A stretch of DNA of 64,000 nucleotides from Pedobacter frigiditerrae (lineage in GTDB: Bacteria > Bacteroidota > Bacteroidia > Sphingobacteriales > Sphingobacteriaceae). Below, piece after piece: positions 24,157 to 32,468 of this stretch; the first letter of the stretch is position 1; each line of letters opens with the position of its first letter. A model generated the notes under the pieces. That model did not search any database. It was not told where the DNA came from and worked only from the letters and a program-made list of their open reading frames with translations. Where the stretch lies: the NCBI RefSeq assembly GCF_004331645.1, contig NZ_SJSK01000007.1:1-64000 (forward strand), in the 5' to 3' direction. The translations under genes and the position numbers were made by a program.

Positions 24157-27100
24157 TTATTTTAAGATTTGTTTGGTTAGGGATTTGAGTGAAGCGTTGT
24201 CTTTATGTTTCTCAAAAAAAGTAATGGTATTTGGAGAAGGTGGTTGATTTGTGCGGTAAAGTAGATCGACATAATGCTCTACAAAGCGTTTAAAATTAAG
24301 GGGTAGTTTATCAGCTAGATGCAAATGCATAAAAAAGCGTTCCATTAATTGCAAAAATGCCGAATTGTGAATTGCGGAAATGTCTTTTAAGGTAGCAAGG
24401 CTTTCGACTAACCTTGAAAAAACGCCGTATTTGTTTGATGCAAGGTAGGCTATTTTTTCTGCGAGCAGATCTACGTCGATGGTTCTTTTTTCGATTAAAT
24501 TGATCAGTACTTCTGCTGCCATTATCCTGATCTCTTTCTTTTCTTGGAAGAATATACTGGCAAAAGCTAACATGGTGATTTCTGAGAACCTGAACCCGGG
24601 GGCATTGATTACATTTAGAAATCCCTTTAGCTCTAGGCTACCTCCACTGGCGTTTACGCAGGATCCGCGTAGTAAAAAATAGCTTAATGCATCTGTATGT
24701 TGTGGCATCAGACTATTCCAGTAGTAAACGTCTCCTTCGTTTAACTGGTATTCCCATCCTTTTTTTGAGCCATAAAGATCTTGAGCAAATAGATAGGGGG
24801 AAGGAACGATCTTATAGGCAGAAAAGTCGAAATTAAATTCATACCAAGAAGGTGTTCTTTCTTTTTTCTTGGTCACGTAGTTCATGAATTCATTCCACTT
24901 CTCTTCCATCCTGGGTTTAGGCCTGAAGGGTGCAACAGCGAAATCCAAATCTTTAAGCTGGGTTTGTTCAAATTCCTTAAAAACTTCATTTGGATAATAT
25001 GTCCTTGCAGCTATAGCCCATGTATAACTCAGGTCATCAGGTGCTGGGCCGCTAATCTTTGTAAATAACTTGTTGAATAAGGATGAAGGTTTAATTGAAA
25101 TTTTTGTAGTTGTGCCTAAGCAGAATGCCATTAATTCTTTAAGCTCACCTTTTAGTTGGTCTAGCAATGGGATGGCCTCTTGTATGTTTTTACGAGGCAT
25201 TCTACTAATGGCAACACTTAAGTCTAATTTATTTATTGTTTCATTGTGATGTTGACGGGCAATGAGTCTTTCCATTAAAACTTTAGGGGCTACCCAATGC
25301 GGGTAGTGCGTAGGAAAGGAAAGCAAAGGCGACTTCAACCCACTCCGCATTCGGGCATCTGCTGCTTCTAGTATCTCTTTACCTAATAATAAGGTTTTGA
25401 TTTTGTGATACTGGCTATTTTTTACCCTGTATATTGTGTTGTAATTTTCTATTTTTTGCTCAAGAAAAACCGAAACATAAGCCTTAAATACATTATTAAA
25501 GTACTTATTATCTAGTTGCTTTTTATAGGGTTGAAGTTGCACTGAGTAATCGACAGGGAATAAGCTGGTTTGCATGATAAAAGCGTTCACTAATATTTCT
25601 GAGTGTGCTACATCATCTGATGCAATAAATTTGCCGAACAAATAGAGAATGTCATTCCAGTTTTTTGGTAGTTCAATTGGAGTTGTGAGTACTTTTTCTT
25701 CTTTTGATTCAAAAAAATAGTTCTCTGCTTGCTCAGGTGAGCCATGTATGATTTCCTTATCTAAAAAATCACTTAAGCTAGAAGAGATATTTCCCTGCAT
25801 CAATGGAGTATAACCAGATAATTTTTCTTGTAAGTTTTTATCTTTTACGGATGCTATTTTCAATAGCGTTTTGGTGGCTCTTTCCTGAAGGTTCATGTCT
25901 GGTACTACAAATACATCTGCAACCAGGTTGGTAATCTTTTTATTGAGTTTTGGATATAGCTTATTTATTTTTTCTAAAATCGGAAGACCATTTTTGATGG
26001 CAGCTTTGTTGTCATTACTCATCATTACAGGCTCCATCCAGTCAAGAAAGGAAGTGGCATTAAATTTTTGATGGTCGTAAATTTTCTTGATCAGCTCTAT
26101 GGCAAAGTTGATAACAGGTGGTATGGCATTGTGTAAACAAGAAAAGATATTCTCTTGGTGAACAATCAGTTCTTCTGCGGTTGGTTGGATGTCTACCAGT
26201 CTTTTTCGGAAAAATGACCTTAGATTACTGTTCCAGTCCTTGGTCTGAATCAGTACAGCTTGCTCGATAAAATGATTTCTGTTGATTTTGCCATCTTGCA
26301 ACAACGTTTTAAAGATAATTTCCCAAGTATTATAGGCATTGTATGGTTCATCTTTATCATCCCTGAAATGGTGAATGTGTAGGTCAGTTTCATAGTTGAA
26401 AAGCTCTAGAATATCACGTTCATAGGCCAAGGGATCATTTACTACATTGCGGATAAAATCTCTGGTTTTTAGTTTGCCATGGTATTCGTTGAAACCTGCT
26501 ATACATATGGCAAATAGTTCGGGGTGATGAACAATCAGGCTTTCGTGCTCTAATAGGCGTAAGGTGGGATAGCTAAATCGTCTCCATTCATTTTTTTTAG
26601 TATGTTCCAGTAGGTAATCAGCAATCCATGCTGGATTGGCCCATTTAATGATTTCCAGAATGGGTGGTTCCATTATTTTGCTAAAAAAATCGAAAGCCTC
26701 GTCCCAGGACAGGATATCTGTTTTATTAAATATGGCAACGGCACTTGCAGTGATAATCTGCTTTTGTTTTTCATCTCCACGTGTTCCCCAACTAGAGCCG
26801 GCTCTTGTAAATGCCGGTTCATCTTTAAAATCAATGAACGTCATCCAATACTTTTTACTCTTTTTGATGTGTTTTTTTAACACCTCAATATTGCCAGTTG
26901 AATTTTCTTTTAGAAATGGTAACAACTGCGAGAAAGCTCTAGATTTGATGATGGAATCATAAACATTCAGGATTTTATCAGTGTCTTTTGTAACCGTATT
27001 GCCAACTCTTGAAGTTTGGCTTTTAACTACATCTCCACTTTCTGAATAACCCTTCTTGATTTTTTCATTTAATAGTTTCTCTGCCGCCTTTAGGCATTCG

Positions 27101-27240
27101 GTTTGATCTGCAAATGTTTTGGTCTGGGAAACACCATTAGTGCCGTTTTTACCATAAGTAACCGTATAGGCTGTGTCAACTACTTCAATCTGCCAAAATT
27201 TATTCGAGGTATCGTCAATGTATTTAAGGTGTTTCTTCAT
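24157..27240 (-). CDS. WGR-domain large helical-repeat protein (DUF6493/MolR-like)
   Basis: 1027 residues. Residues 1-~70 are a WGR-type domain (KYIDDTSNKFWQIEVVDTAY then TVTYGKNGTNGVSQTKTFAD), with YGKNGTNG where W-G-R-x-G is typical. The remaining ~950 residues are long alpha-helical repeats of HEAT/armadillo character (KAYVSVFLEQKIENYNTIYR; IMAAEVLINLIEKRTIDVDL; LAEKIAYLASNKYGVFSRLV) and resemble DUF6493 proteins. WGR domains occur in PARPs and MolR-like proteins and bind nucleic acid ends. It is translationally close to the SWIM gene (6-base gap). I am fairly sure of the WGR call, less of the DUF name. Confidence 0.75.
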   Translation of the reverse strand: MKKHLKYIDDTSNKFWQIEVVDTAYTVTYGKNGTNGVSQTKTFADQTECLKAAEKLLNEKIKKGYSESGDVVKSQTSRVGNTVTKDTDKILNVYDSIIKSRAFSQLLPFLKENSTGNIEVLKKHIKKSKKYWMTFIDFKDEPAFTRAGSSWGTRGDEKQKQIITASAVAIFNKTDILSWDEAFDFFSKIMEPPILEIIKWANPAWIADYLLEHTKKNEWRRFSYPTLRLLEHESLIVHHPELFAICIAGFNEYHGKLKTRDFIRNVVNDPLAYERDILELFNYETDLHIHHFRDDKDEPYNAYNTWEIIFKTLLQDGKINRNHFIEQAVLIQTKDWNSNLRSFFRKRLVDIQPTAEELIVHQENIFSCLHNAIPPVINFAIELIKKIYDHQKFNATSFLDWMEPVMMSNDNKAAIKNGLPILEKINKLYPKLNKKITNLVADVFVVPDMNLQERATKTLLKIASVKDKNLQEKLSGYTPLMQGNISSSLSDFLDKEIIHGSPEQAENYFFESKEEKVLTTPIELPKNWNDILYLFGKFIASDDVAHSEILVNAFIMQTSLFPVDYSVQLQPYKKQLDNKYFNNVFKAYVSVFLEQKIENYNTIYRVKNSQYHKIKTLLLGKEILEAADARMRSGLKSPLLSFPTHYPHWVAPKVLMERLIARQHHNETINKLDLSVAISRMPRKNIQEAIPLLDQLKGELKELMAFCLGTTTKISIKPSSLFNKLFTKISGPAPDDLSYTWAIAARTYYPNEVFKEFEQTQLKDLDFAVAPFRPKPRMEEKWNEFMNYVTKKKERTPSWYEFNFDFSAYKIVPSPYLFAQDLYGSKKGWEYQLNEGDVYYWNSLMPQHTDALSYFLLRGSCVNASGGSLELKGFLNVINAPGFRFSEITMLAFASIFFQEKKEIRIMAAEVLINLIEKRTIDVDLLAEKIAYLASNKYGVFSRLVESLATLKDISAIHNSAFLQLMERFFMHLHLADKLPLNFKRFVEHYVDLLYRTNQPPSPNTITFFEKHKDNASLKSLTKQILK

Positions 27241-27414
27241 GTTGTTACTTAATTCTCCAGTTTCTTTTGATTAAAAAATTAACTGATTGAAATATTGGGA
27301 TGTTGGATTTCTAGGGCGACTATCTTGAAAGTGATGAATGTTTTTAGTGTTGGGGTTTAATGCTTTTTCAAAGTAAAAAGTTCAACTTATAGCATGAAAT
27401 AATGTATTTAAGCT

Positions 27415-28416
27415 CTAAACCTCATTTGCTAACCTTGCGAACTTATTTCTGTACTCAATAGGCGTAAGGCCGGTAATTTTTTTAAATATTTCCCTAAATG
27501 CTTTTGTATCTGTGTAACCTACATCAAACATGATTTCTGTAACGTTTTTTCTCGATGCTTCGAAGTAAGTTTTGGCAGCTTCAATTCTTACTCTTTGTAT
27601 ATATTCTAAGGGTGTGTTATTGGTAGCTTCCTTAAATCGCCTTTCGAAAGTTCTACGGCCTGAATTAATTAAATTGGCTAAAGTCTCTATTGAGATCTTA
27701 TCGCCATAATGGTTTTCAATGTAATCTTGTACTTTTTGGATATCACTATCGCCATGATTTCTTTGTCCCTTGAATATGGCGAATTGAGATTGACTATCTC
27801 TGCCGATATCCAATGCAAAGTATTTTGAAACCATGATTGCTGTTTCTCTATCTGAAAATTTTTCTAGCAAGTACAATATTAAATTCCATAAACTACTTGC
27901 TCCGCCACTGCTGTAAATGTTACCATGTTCTGTTATAATTGCTCCATCTTCAACCTCTATATCTGGGTATCTTTCTCTAAACTCATTGATGTGCGCCCAA
28001 TGTGTAGAGCATTTTTTGCCATTCAGTAAACCTGTTTCTGCTAAAAGAAAAGCACCAATACACAAACTAGCCAGGCTTGAGCCTTGATCGTGCAGTTTTT
28101 TAAAATAAGGAATTGCTGCTGCATTGGCTTTTATACCCTTAAGGGTATCACCAAAGGTAGGTGGTATAATCAGTAAGTCTGTTTCAGCGACATCTTTGAG
28201 CAAGCGATCAGTTTTTATAACATACTCGCCATTGTTGGCAGGTACATATTCTGTTAAGCCTACATATTCAACTTTAAAAATGGGCTTTTTACCAAATGCA
28301 GTTAGAAACTCATTGGCGGTATTAAATGTTCTAAATGGTGGCGTAATGGCTTCAATTACGCCATGGTCAGGCACAAAGACAGAAATCTGCATATCAAACA
28401 AAAAATATTGAAACAC
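27415..28416 (-). CDS. GATase1-like / AraC-family transcriptional activator
   Basis: 333 residues. Residues ~5-190 form a DJ-1/PfpI-type domain with the nucleophile elbow ASLCIGAFLLAETGLLNGK and the preceding LLIIPPTFGD. Residues ~225-330 hold the two AraC helix-turn-helices (ISIETLANLINSGRRTFERR; MFDVGYTDTKAFREIFKKIT, GLTPIEYRNKF). This is the FtrA/GlxA architecture: a sensing domain that lost enzymatic activity in most members, plus DNA binding. It faces the SRPBCC-DoxX-AHSA1-VOC operon across a 115-base divergent gap and is its probable regulator (inference). Confidence 0.9.
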   Translation of the reverse strand: MFQYFLFDMQISVFVPDHGVIEAITPPFRTFNTANEFLTAFGKKPIFKVEYVGLTEYVPANNGEYVIKTDRLLKDVAETDLLIIPPTFGDTLKGIKANAAAIPYFKKLHDQGSSLASLCIGAFLLAETGLLNGKKCSTHWAHINEFRERYPDIEVEDGAIITEHGNIYSSGGASSLWNLILYLLEKFSDRETAIMVSKYFALDIGRDSQSQFAIFKGQRNHGDSDIQKVQDYIENHYGDKISIETLANLINSGRRTFERRFKEATNNTPLEYIQRVRIEAAKTYFEASRKNVTEIMFDVGYTDTKAFREIFKKITGLTPIEYRNKFARLANEV

Positions 28417-28490
28417 AAGTTAAAATTAATTTGTCATAATTCACCCCTAATTTGTCGTTTTCGCAACAGCTATAATTTTAGGTGCTACTG

Positions 28491-28498
28491 TACTTTTG
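28491..28498 (+). promoter_or_regulatory. Candidate -7 box of the SRPBCC operon
   Basis: TACTTTTG, an exact TAnnTTTG match, ends 33 bases before the SRPBCC ATG in the divergent gap with the AraC-type gene. No good TTTG box is visible at the usual distance. That would fit an activator-dependent promoter. Confidence 0.35.
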
Positions 28499-28531
28499 AA
28501 TTGTAAAAATTAACCAACAAAAATAAAAACA

Positions 28532-28957
28532 ATGGCACAATCAATAAAAGTTACGGTAGAAGCAACAGTAAATGCTCCTGTAGAAAAAGTATGGAAGGCT
28601 TGGAATACACCGAGCGATATCATTAAATGGAATACTCCCGATCCAAGCTGGCATACGCCAAGCAGTGAAAACGATTTAAGAGTAGGCGGTAAATTTAAAA
28701 ATAGGATGGAGGCTAAGGATGGAAGTTTCGGTTTCGATTTTGAAGGCGTATATGACAGTGTGGTATTAAATCAAGAAATCACCTATACCATGGGTGATGG
28801 TAGACAAGCGACTACACTATTTACTGAAGAAAATGGTAAAACCCATTTGGCAACCACTTTTGATACTGAAACGCAAAATGAGCCTGAATTTCAGAAACAA
28901 GGATGGCAGTCCATCTTAAACAACTTTGTGAAATATGTTGAATCAACCAATTCATAA
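28532..28957 (+). CDS. SRPBCC/AHSA1-type ligand-binding protein
   Basis: 141 residues, one START-like fold: KVTVEATVNAPVEKVWKAWN, TPSDIIKWNTPDPSWHTPSS, DLRVGGKFKNRMEAKDG, then FDFEGVYDSVVLNQEITYTM and the closing helix QKQGWQSILNNFVKYVE. AHSA1-like SRPBCC proteins bind hydrophobic ligands or act as co-chaperone-like factors; most are uncharacterised. First gene of a four-gene run of short enzymes and binding proteins. Confidence 0.88.
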   Translation: MAQSIKVTVEATVNAPVEKVWKAWNTPSDIIKWNTPDPSWHTPSSENDLRVGGKFKNRMEAKDGSFGFDFEGVYDSVVLNQEITYTMGDGRQATTLFTEENGKTHLATTFDTETQNEPEFQKQGWQSILNNFVKYVESTNS

Positions 28958-28975
28958 ACCTTAATCCTTAATCAA

Positions 28976-29359
28976 ATGAAAAAGAATAAAATCATCTTTT
29001 GGGTGGCAACTGCCATCATCATCCTTTGGGAAGGCATCATGCCACTTAGCACCATTCTATTTACACCAGAGTATGTAACTGTTGGTACAAGGCCATTAGG
29101 CTATCCAGATTACTTTGCCTATGCGCTGATCATCTGTAAGGCATTAGGCACATTGGCCATTGCATTGCCTCAAACACCAAGTAGGTTAAAGGAATGGGCT
29201 TACGCAGGGTTAACCTTTAGCCTGATCTTTGCATTCATAAGCCACGCATGCGTAGATAAAAACATCATGTATATGCTATTACCAATTATAGTTTTGGCTA
29301 TACTTATGGTTTCGTATACCTTTAATCGTAAACTAAATCTTAATAACAATGGAAAGTAA
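28976..29359 (+). CDS. DoxX-like membrane protein
   Basis: 127 residues with four hydrophobic helices (IIFWVATAIIILWEGIMPLS; YFAYALIICKALGTLAIALP; WAYAGLTFSLIFAFISHACV; MYMLLPIIVLAILMVSYTF). The pattern and the YPDYF...K..G..A motif fit DoxX-like/DUF small inner-membrane proteins. It lies 18 bases after the SRPBCC gene, and its stop overlaps the next start by 11 bases, so it is co-translated. The role is unknown; DoxX-like proteins are often linked to redox or stress operons. Confidence 0.85.
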   Translation: MKKNKIIFWVATAIIILWEGIMPLSTILFTPEYVTVGTRPLGYPDYFAYALIICKALGTLAIALPQTPSRLKEWAYAGLTFSLIFAFISHACVDKNIMYMLLPIIVLAILMVSYTFNRKLNLNNNGK

Positions 29360-29798
29360 TTCAGTTTCTTTACACAGGGTGATCAAGGCGAGCCCCGAAA
29401 AAGTATTTAAAGCATTTGAAGATCCTACAGCCCATTCAACATGGTTGCCACCTTATGGTTTTGTATGTACCATACAGGAAATGGATTTTAAAGTAGGCGG
29501 TAAATTTAAGATGACCTTTATTAATTTTGGTACAGGTAATGGGCATTCTTTTGGTGGAACATATCTTGACATTAAACCTAACGAATTCATCAAATACTCA
29601 GATAAATTCGACGATCCTAATTTACCTGGAGAAATGACAACCACGATATGGCTGAATAAGGTTTTGTGTGGTACCGAACTTAAAGTGTTACAAGAAGGAA
29701 TCCCTGCAGTAATACCTGTCGAAATGTGCTATTTAGGTTGGCAAGAATCATTAGAGAAATTAATAAAATTGGTAGAACCTGAAATTCCAGATGCTTAA
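29349..29798 (+). CDS. SRPBCC/AHSA1-type protein, second copy
   Basis: 149 residues with the same fold and order as the protein at 28532: VSLHRVIKASPEKVFKAFED, DFKVGGKFKMTFINFGTGNG, SFGGTYLDIKPNEFIKYSDK, and the final YLGWQESLEKLIKLVEPE helix. It overlaps the DoxX gene by 11 bases and the VOC gene by 8, evidence for tight coupling. The two SRPBCC proteins in one operon are diverged, suggesting different ligands. Confidence 0.88.
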   Translation: MESNSVSLHRVIKASPEKVFKAFEDPTAHSTWLPPYGFVCTIQEMDFKVGGKFKMTFINFGTGNGHSFGGTYLDIKPNEFIKYSDKFDDPNLPGEMTTTIWLNKVLCGTELKVLQEGIPAVIPVEMCYLGWQESLEKLIKLVEPEIPDA

Positions 29799-30204
29799 TA
29801 CTTCGGTTATGACTAGTTCTAAAGGTGAATTTAAGAGTGCGATCTTCCTTACATTTTCTGGGAATTGTAAGGAAGCACTCTCATTTTATCAAACTTGCTT
29901 TGGAGGTACATTGCAATTTGAAACTTTTGAAAAAGAATTACCAGGTTATAAAGAAACGCCTGTTGTTAGCGGATCGCTTATTGCTGATGATATCATTATC
30001 CATGGTTCTGACTTAGTGCACAACGAGGGAAGAATAATAGGGAATTACATGGCTATTTTTATCAGTTGTGCAAATGCGGATGCTAGAAAGGCACTTATTG
30101 AAAAACTGGAATTGAGTAAGCATGATTCTTCTACTAGAAATGATGATGATCAATTGATTGAGCTAATTGATGCTTTTGAGGTAAGGTGGGTTTTAGGTGT
30201 TTGA
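29791..30204 (+). CDS. PhnB-like VOC-family protein
   Basis: 137 residues. The vicinal-oxygen-chelate half barrel is visible as IFLTFSGNCKEALSFYQTCF, GGTLQFETFEK, IIHGSDLVH and AIFISCANADARKALIEKLE. That is the PhnB/3-demethylubiquinone-methyltransferase-like layout (the name is historic, not functional). An inner Met at residue 7 (MTSSKGEFK) could be the true start and would remove the 8-base overlap with the preceding gene. Fourth and last gene of the operon. Confidence 0.82.
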   Translation: MLNTSVMTSSKGEFKSAIFLTFSGNCKEALSFYQTCFGGTLQFETFEKELPGYKETPVVSGSLIADDIIIHGSDLVHNEGRIIGNYMAIFISCANADARKALIEKLELSKHDSSTRNDDDQLIELIDAFEVRWVLGV

Positions 30205-30272
30205 TAATAGGTTTAATTTTAGGATGCCATCCAAGGGCGGTTTCAGATCTTTGTGATGGAAAGCTTTTTGTC

Positions 30273-31229
30273 TCATTTCAAAAGGGCAAATTTTTTGTTC
30301 TTGGTATCTAGAATAAGTTTGTATGATAGAAAAAGTTTGTTTCCCGTCATCCCCCCTATACCCAATTTCGTCATCATTTCGACCTGTGCACTGCTAACGC
30401 CTTCCATATAAGTTGCGTAGCCAATAGGAATGGCCTGACCCGAGATTTCAATGTTGGCTGTGGTGCTAAGGCTGTTAGCGGTAAGGACCTTGTCCCAAGA
30501 ACTGACCTTGCTGGTGAAAAGAGGCGCATTGGTAGTAGCTAAGGCTAGAACAGTTTTCTGATCTGTAAGCAGGGAATACCTGCTAGAACCCGTATCGAAG
30601 AATAACATGGTTTGTTTCCCATTCACTTTTGCTGGCAGTATGACACTGCGCCTGAAATAGGTAAAACTTGTATAAGTGCTACTTTTTAGAAGAGTTACTG
30701 CTTCAGGAGAAATGGTAAGCTTTTGTTTTGGGTAATCAAGAGTCATGGTTTTACCATCGATAAGGTCGACACCAAGGGTGCCGATGATTATTGGCGAATT
30801 GTCGTTCCAATCGATATTGCCATTGCCGAAATCTCGCATCACGATCTTTTCCGCTCCAATCTTTGTTTTTCCAATGCTGAAATCTATAGTAGCAGTAGTG
30901 CCATTGATTGTTGCCTTTGCCTTTGGATACTTTATGGTAATGGTTTGGAGCTTTTTCTGGTAGAATAATGAATATGGCGAGCCAAGATCAAACTGCATGT
31001 AAAAGGTCTTTGGGCAGCCTGTAAGTTTTACAGGAATTAGGATGGCAGAATGTTTTTCCCAGTGATTGAGTACTGAATCTCCCTGCCATTTAAAGGCTAT
31101 CGTATATTCAGTTGTTGGTAAGTGCAATTTGTTTTCGACTGCTTGTGGCGTACTCTGAGACTTTGTAGGTAAGGTGAAACATACTAAGCAGGCGATGGTG
31201 AGTATGAAAGTTTTTTTTAGGTTTTGCAT
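30273..31229 (-). CDS. Secreted bilobal pepsin-like aspartic protease homologue
   Basis: 318 residues with signal peptide (TFILTIACLVCFTLPTKSQS). Two lobes each repeat the aspartyl-protease pattern. In lobe 1, FYMQFDLGSPYSLFY (D81-L-G-S) is followed by a hydrophobic-hydrophobic-Gly loop (PIIIGTLGVDLIDGKTMTLD). In lobe 2, MLFFDTGSSRYSLLTD (D212-T-G-S) is followed by LGIGGMTGNKLFLSYKLILD and TKNKKFALL. That is the eukaryotic pepsin layout; bacterial homologues are rare. The lobe-1 Thr of D-T-G is Leu, so activity is uncertain. It is single-gene, convergent with the VOC gene, and upstream of nothing it obviously works with. Confidence 0.7.
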   Translation of the reverse strand: MQNLKKTFILTIACLVCFTLPTKSQSTPQAVENKLHLPTTEYTIAFKWQGDSVLNHWEKHSAILIPVKLTGCPKTFYMQFDLGSPYSLFYQKKLQTITIKYPKAKATINGTTATIDFSIGKTKIGAEKIVMRDFGNGNIDWNDNSPIIIGTLGVDLIDGKTMTLDYPKQKLTISPEAVTLLKSSTYTSFTYFRRSVILPAKVNGKQTMLFFDTGSSRYSLLTDQKTVLALATTNAPLFTSKVSSWDKVLTANSLSTTANIEISGQAIPIGYATYMEGVSSAQVEMMTKLGIGGMTGNKLFLSYKLILDTKNKKFALLK

Positions 31230-31307
31230 ATCTTTTTGTTTGAGATTGCAAAGCTATTTACGAGAACTGTTTCTAGTTATGTTTTTAAGGTGTCATTTGC
31301 CCGACAA

Positions 31308-31892
31308 TCACCCGACATTATTGGTATAAAGTTCTCTTTTTATCTTTATAAAGTCTTTGGTAAGGAGGTATGCATTAAAGAAGTACATTAGAAGTAAAGG
31401 CCAAAGAAAGTTAATCAGAATGATTCGATCTAAGTAAAAGGCACTAACAATATTGAAACACAGGCAGAGTAATAAAAGTAGATTGGTTGCCGCTACCCAG
31501 ATGACCTGTGTTTTAATGGTTTTTCTGGAAAGGGTTTTTGTTTTTTGATCTTTAATATCTGCTCTTTTCAATAGCCACATGGGAATGAGGAAATGAATGA
31601 TGGGGATAAAGATGAAGCTAAAACAACTCAAAGTGAGTAGTTGTAGGAAGTGTATGTTGTCCTCACTCAATGTACCTTGGTTTTTCGCATTTCCTGGTGC
31701 CTCAAAGATCAGTGATTCATAAGAAGTGTCTAGTGCTTTCGCAATAGCTGAAACTGTAAATGATCTAGGTATGCTATTACCATTTTCAATCCGCTGGATG
31801 GTGCGCACGGTGACATTTGTGAGTTCAGCAAGTCGCTCTTGGGTGATTCCCTTGCGTTTTCTTTCAGCTGCTATTTTTTCGCCCAGTTCCAT
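31308..31892 (-). CDS. XRE-family regulator with membrane tail
   Basis: 194 residues. An N-terminal XRE/Cro helix-turn-helix spans ~1-62 (IAAERKRKGITQERLAELTN, VTVRTIQRIENGNSIPRSFT). From ~85 come about four hydrophobic helices (FLQLLTLSCFSFIFIPIIHF; TQVIWVAATNLLLLLCLCF; FYLDRIILINFLWPLLLMYF). Such membrane-tethered XRE regulators are common in Bacteroidota and may sense envelope changes. The target is not evident; there is no strong palindrome nearby. Confidence 0.85.
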   Translation of the reverse strand: MELGEKIAAERKRKGITQERLAELTNVTVRTIQRIENGNSIPRSFTVSAIAKALDTSYESLIFEAPGNAKNQGTLSEDNIHFLQLLTLSCFSFIFIPIIHFLIPMWLLKRADIKDQKTKTLSRKTIKTQVIWVAATNLLLLLCLCFNIVSAFYLDRIILINFLWPLLLMYFFNAYLLTKDFIKIKRELYTNNVG

Positions 31893-32053
31893 TTTCCTTA
31901 TTTAGGTAGGTAAATATAATAAGTTTGATGATGAATTTAAGTCAAGGTCATAAAAAGCCTTCAGTCCTCTAAATATTTTAATTCGTCTAAAAAAAAATGC
32001 CCTTTACAGCTCTCTGGATGAAGTAGTAAGATTTTTATCTACCAAGATTTAAA

Positions 32054-32290
32054 TTAAATACTAGGTCTAAATTCTAAGGCAACAATAAATCTTCCAGGTT
32101 TCTGGTAGCAAAAACTTCGTTTTAACCGATTATAGCGTATTGCTGCTCCATTTTCATTCATCATTTCCAGGTACCTACTGATGGTACGTTCACTAACACC
32201 AAATTTATTGGCAAGCTCTTTCCTTGTGCCCGTGCTGCTAGAGGAAATGAGGTAATCTAGACTTTCGTAAAGGTTGATTTTGCTTCTCAT
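32054..32290 (-). CDS. Small HTH protein (DeoR/HTH_11-like)
   Basis: 78 residues. A single winged-helix-like domain reads YESLDYLISSSSTGTRKELA followed by NKFGVSERTISRYLEMMNEN and GAAIRYNRLKRSFCY. The recognition helix and following wing resemble the N-terminal domain of DeoR/YobV-type regulators with no effector part. It is probably a short DNA-binding protein of unknown target. It lies 178 bases from the divergent serine protease gene. Confidence 0.65.
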   Translation of the reverse strand: MRSKINLYESLDYLISSSSTGTRKELANKFGVSERTISRYLEMMNENGAAIRYNRLKRSFCYQKPGRFIVALEFRPSI

Positions 32291-32468
32291 CTAATTTTGT
32301 CGCCTTTGTTTAGTATAAAGAGTAAAAAATTAAGCTATTTGCCCATTTTGATGATAACTTTCTTTTGTGAAGTGTAAAAAAATATTGTCAAATTATTTTT
32401 GAGTGACAAATTATGGCAAGTAATGATGCTAAAATTGCGGTTTTAACAAAAGAACTAGCATTGGGATA

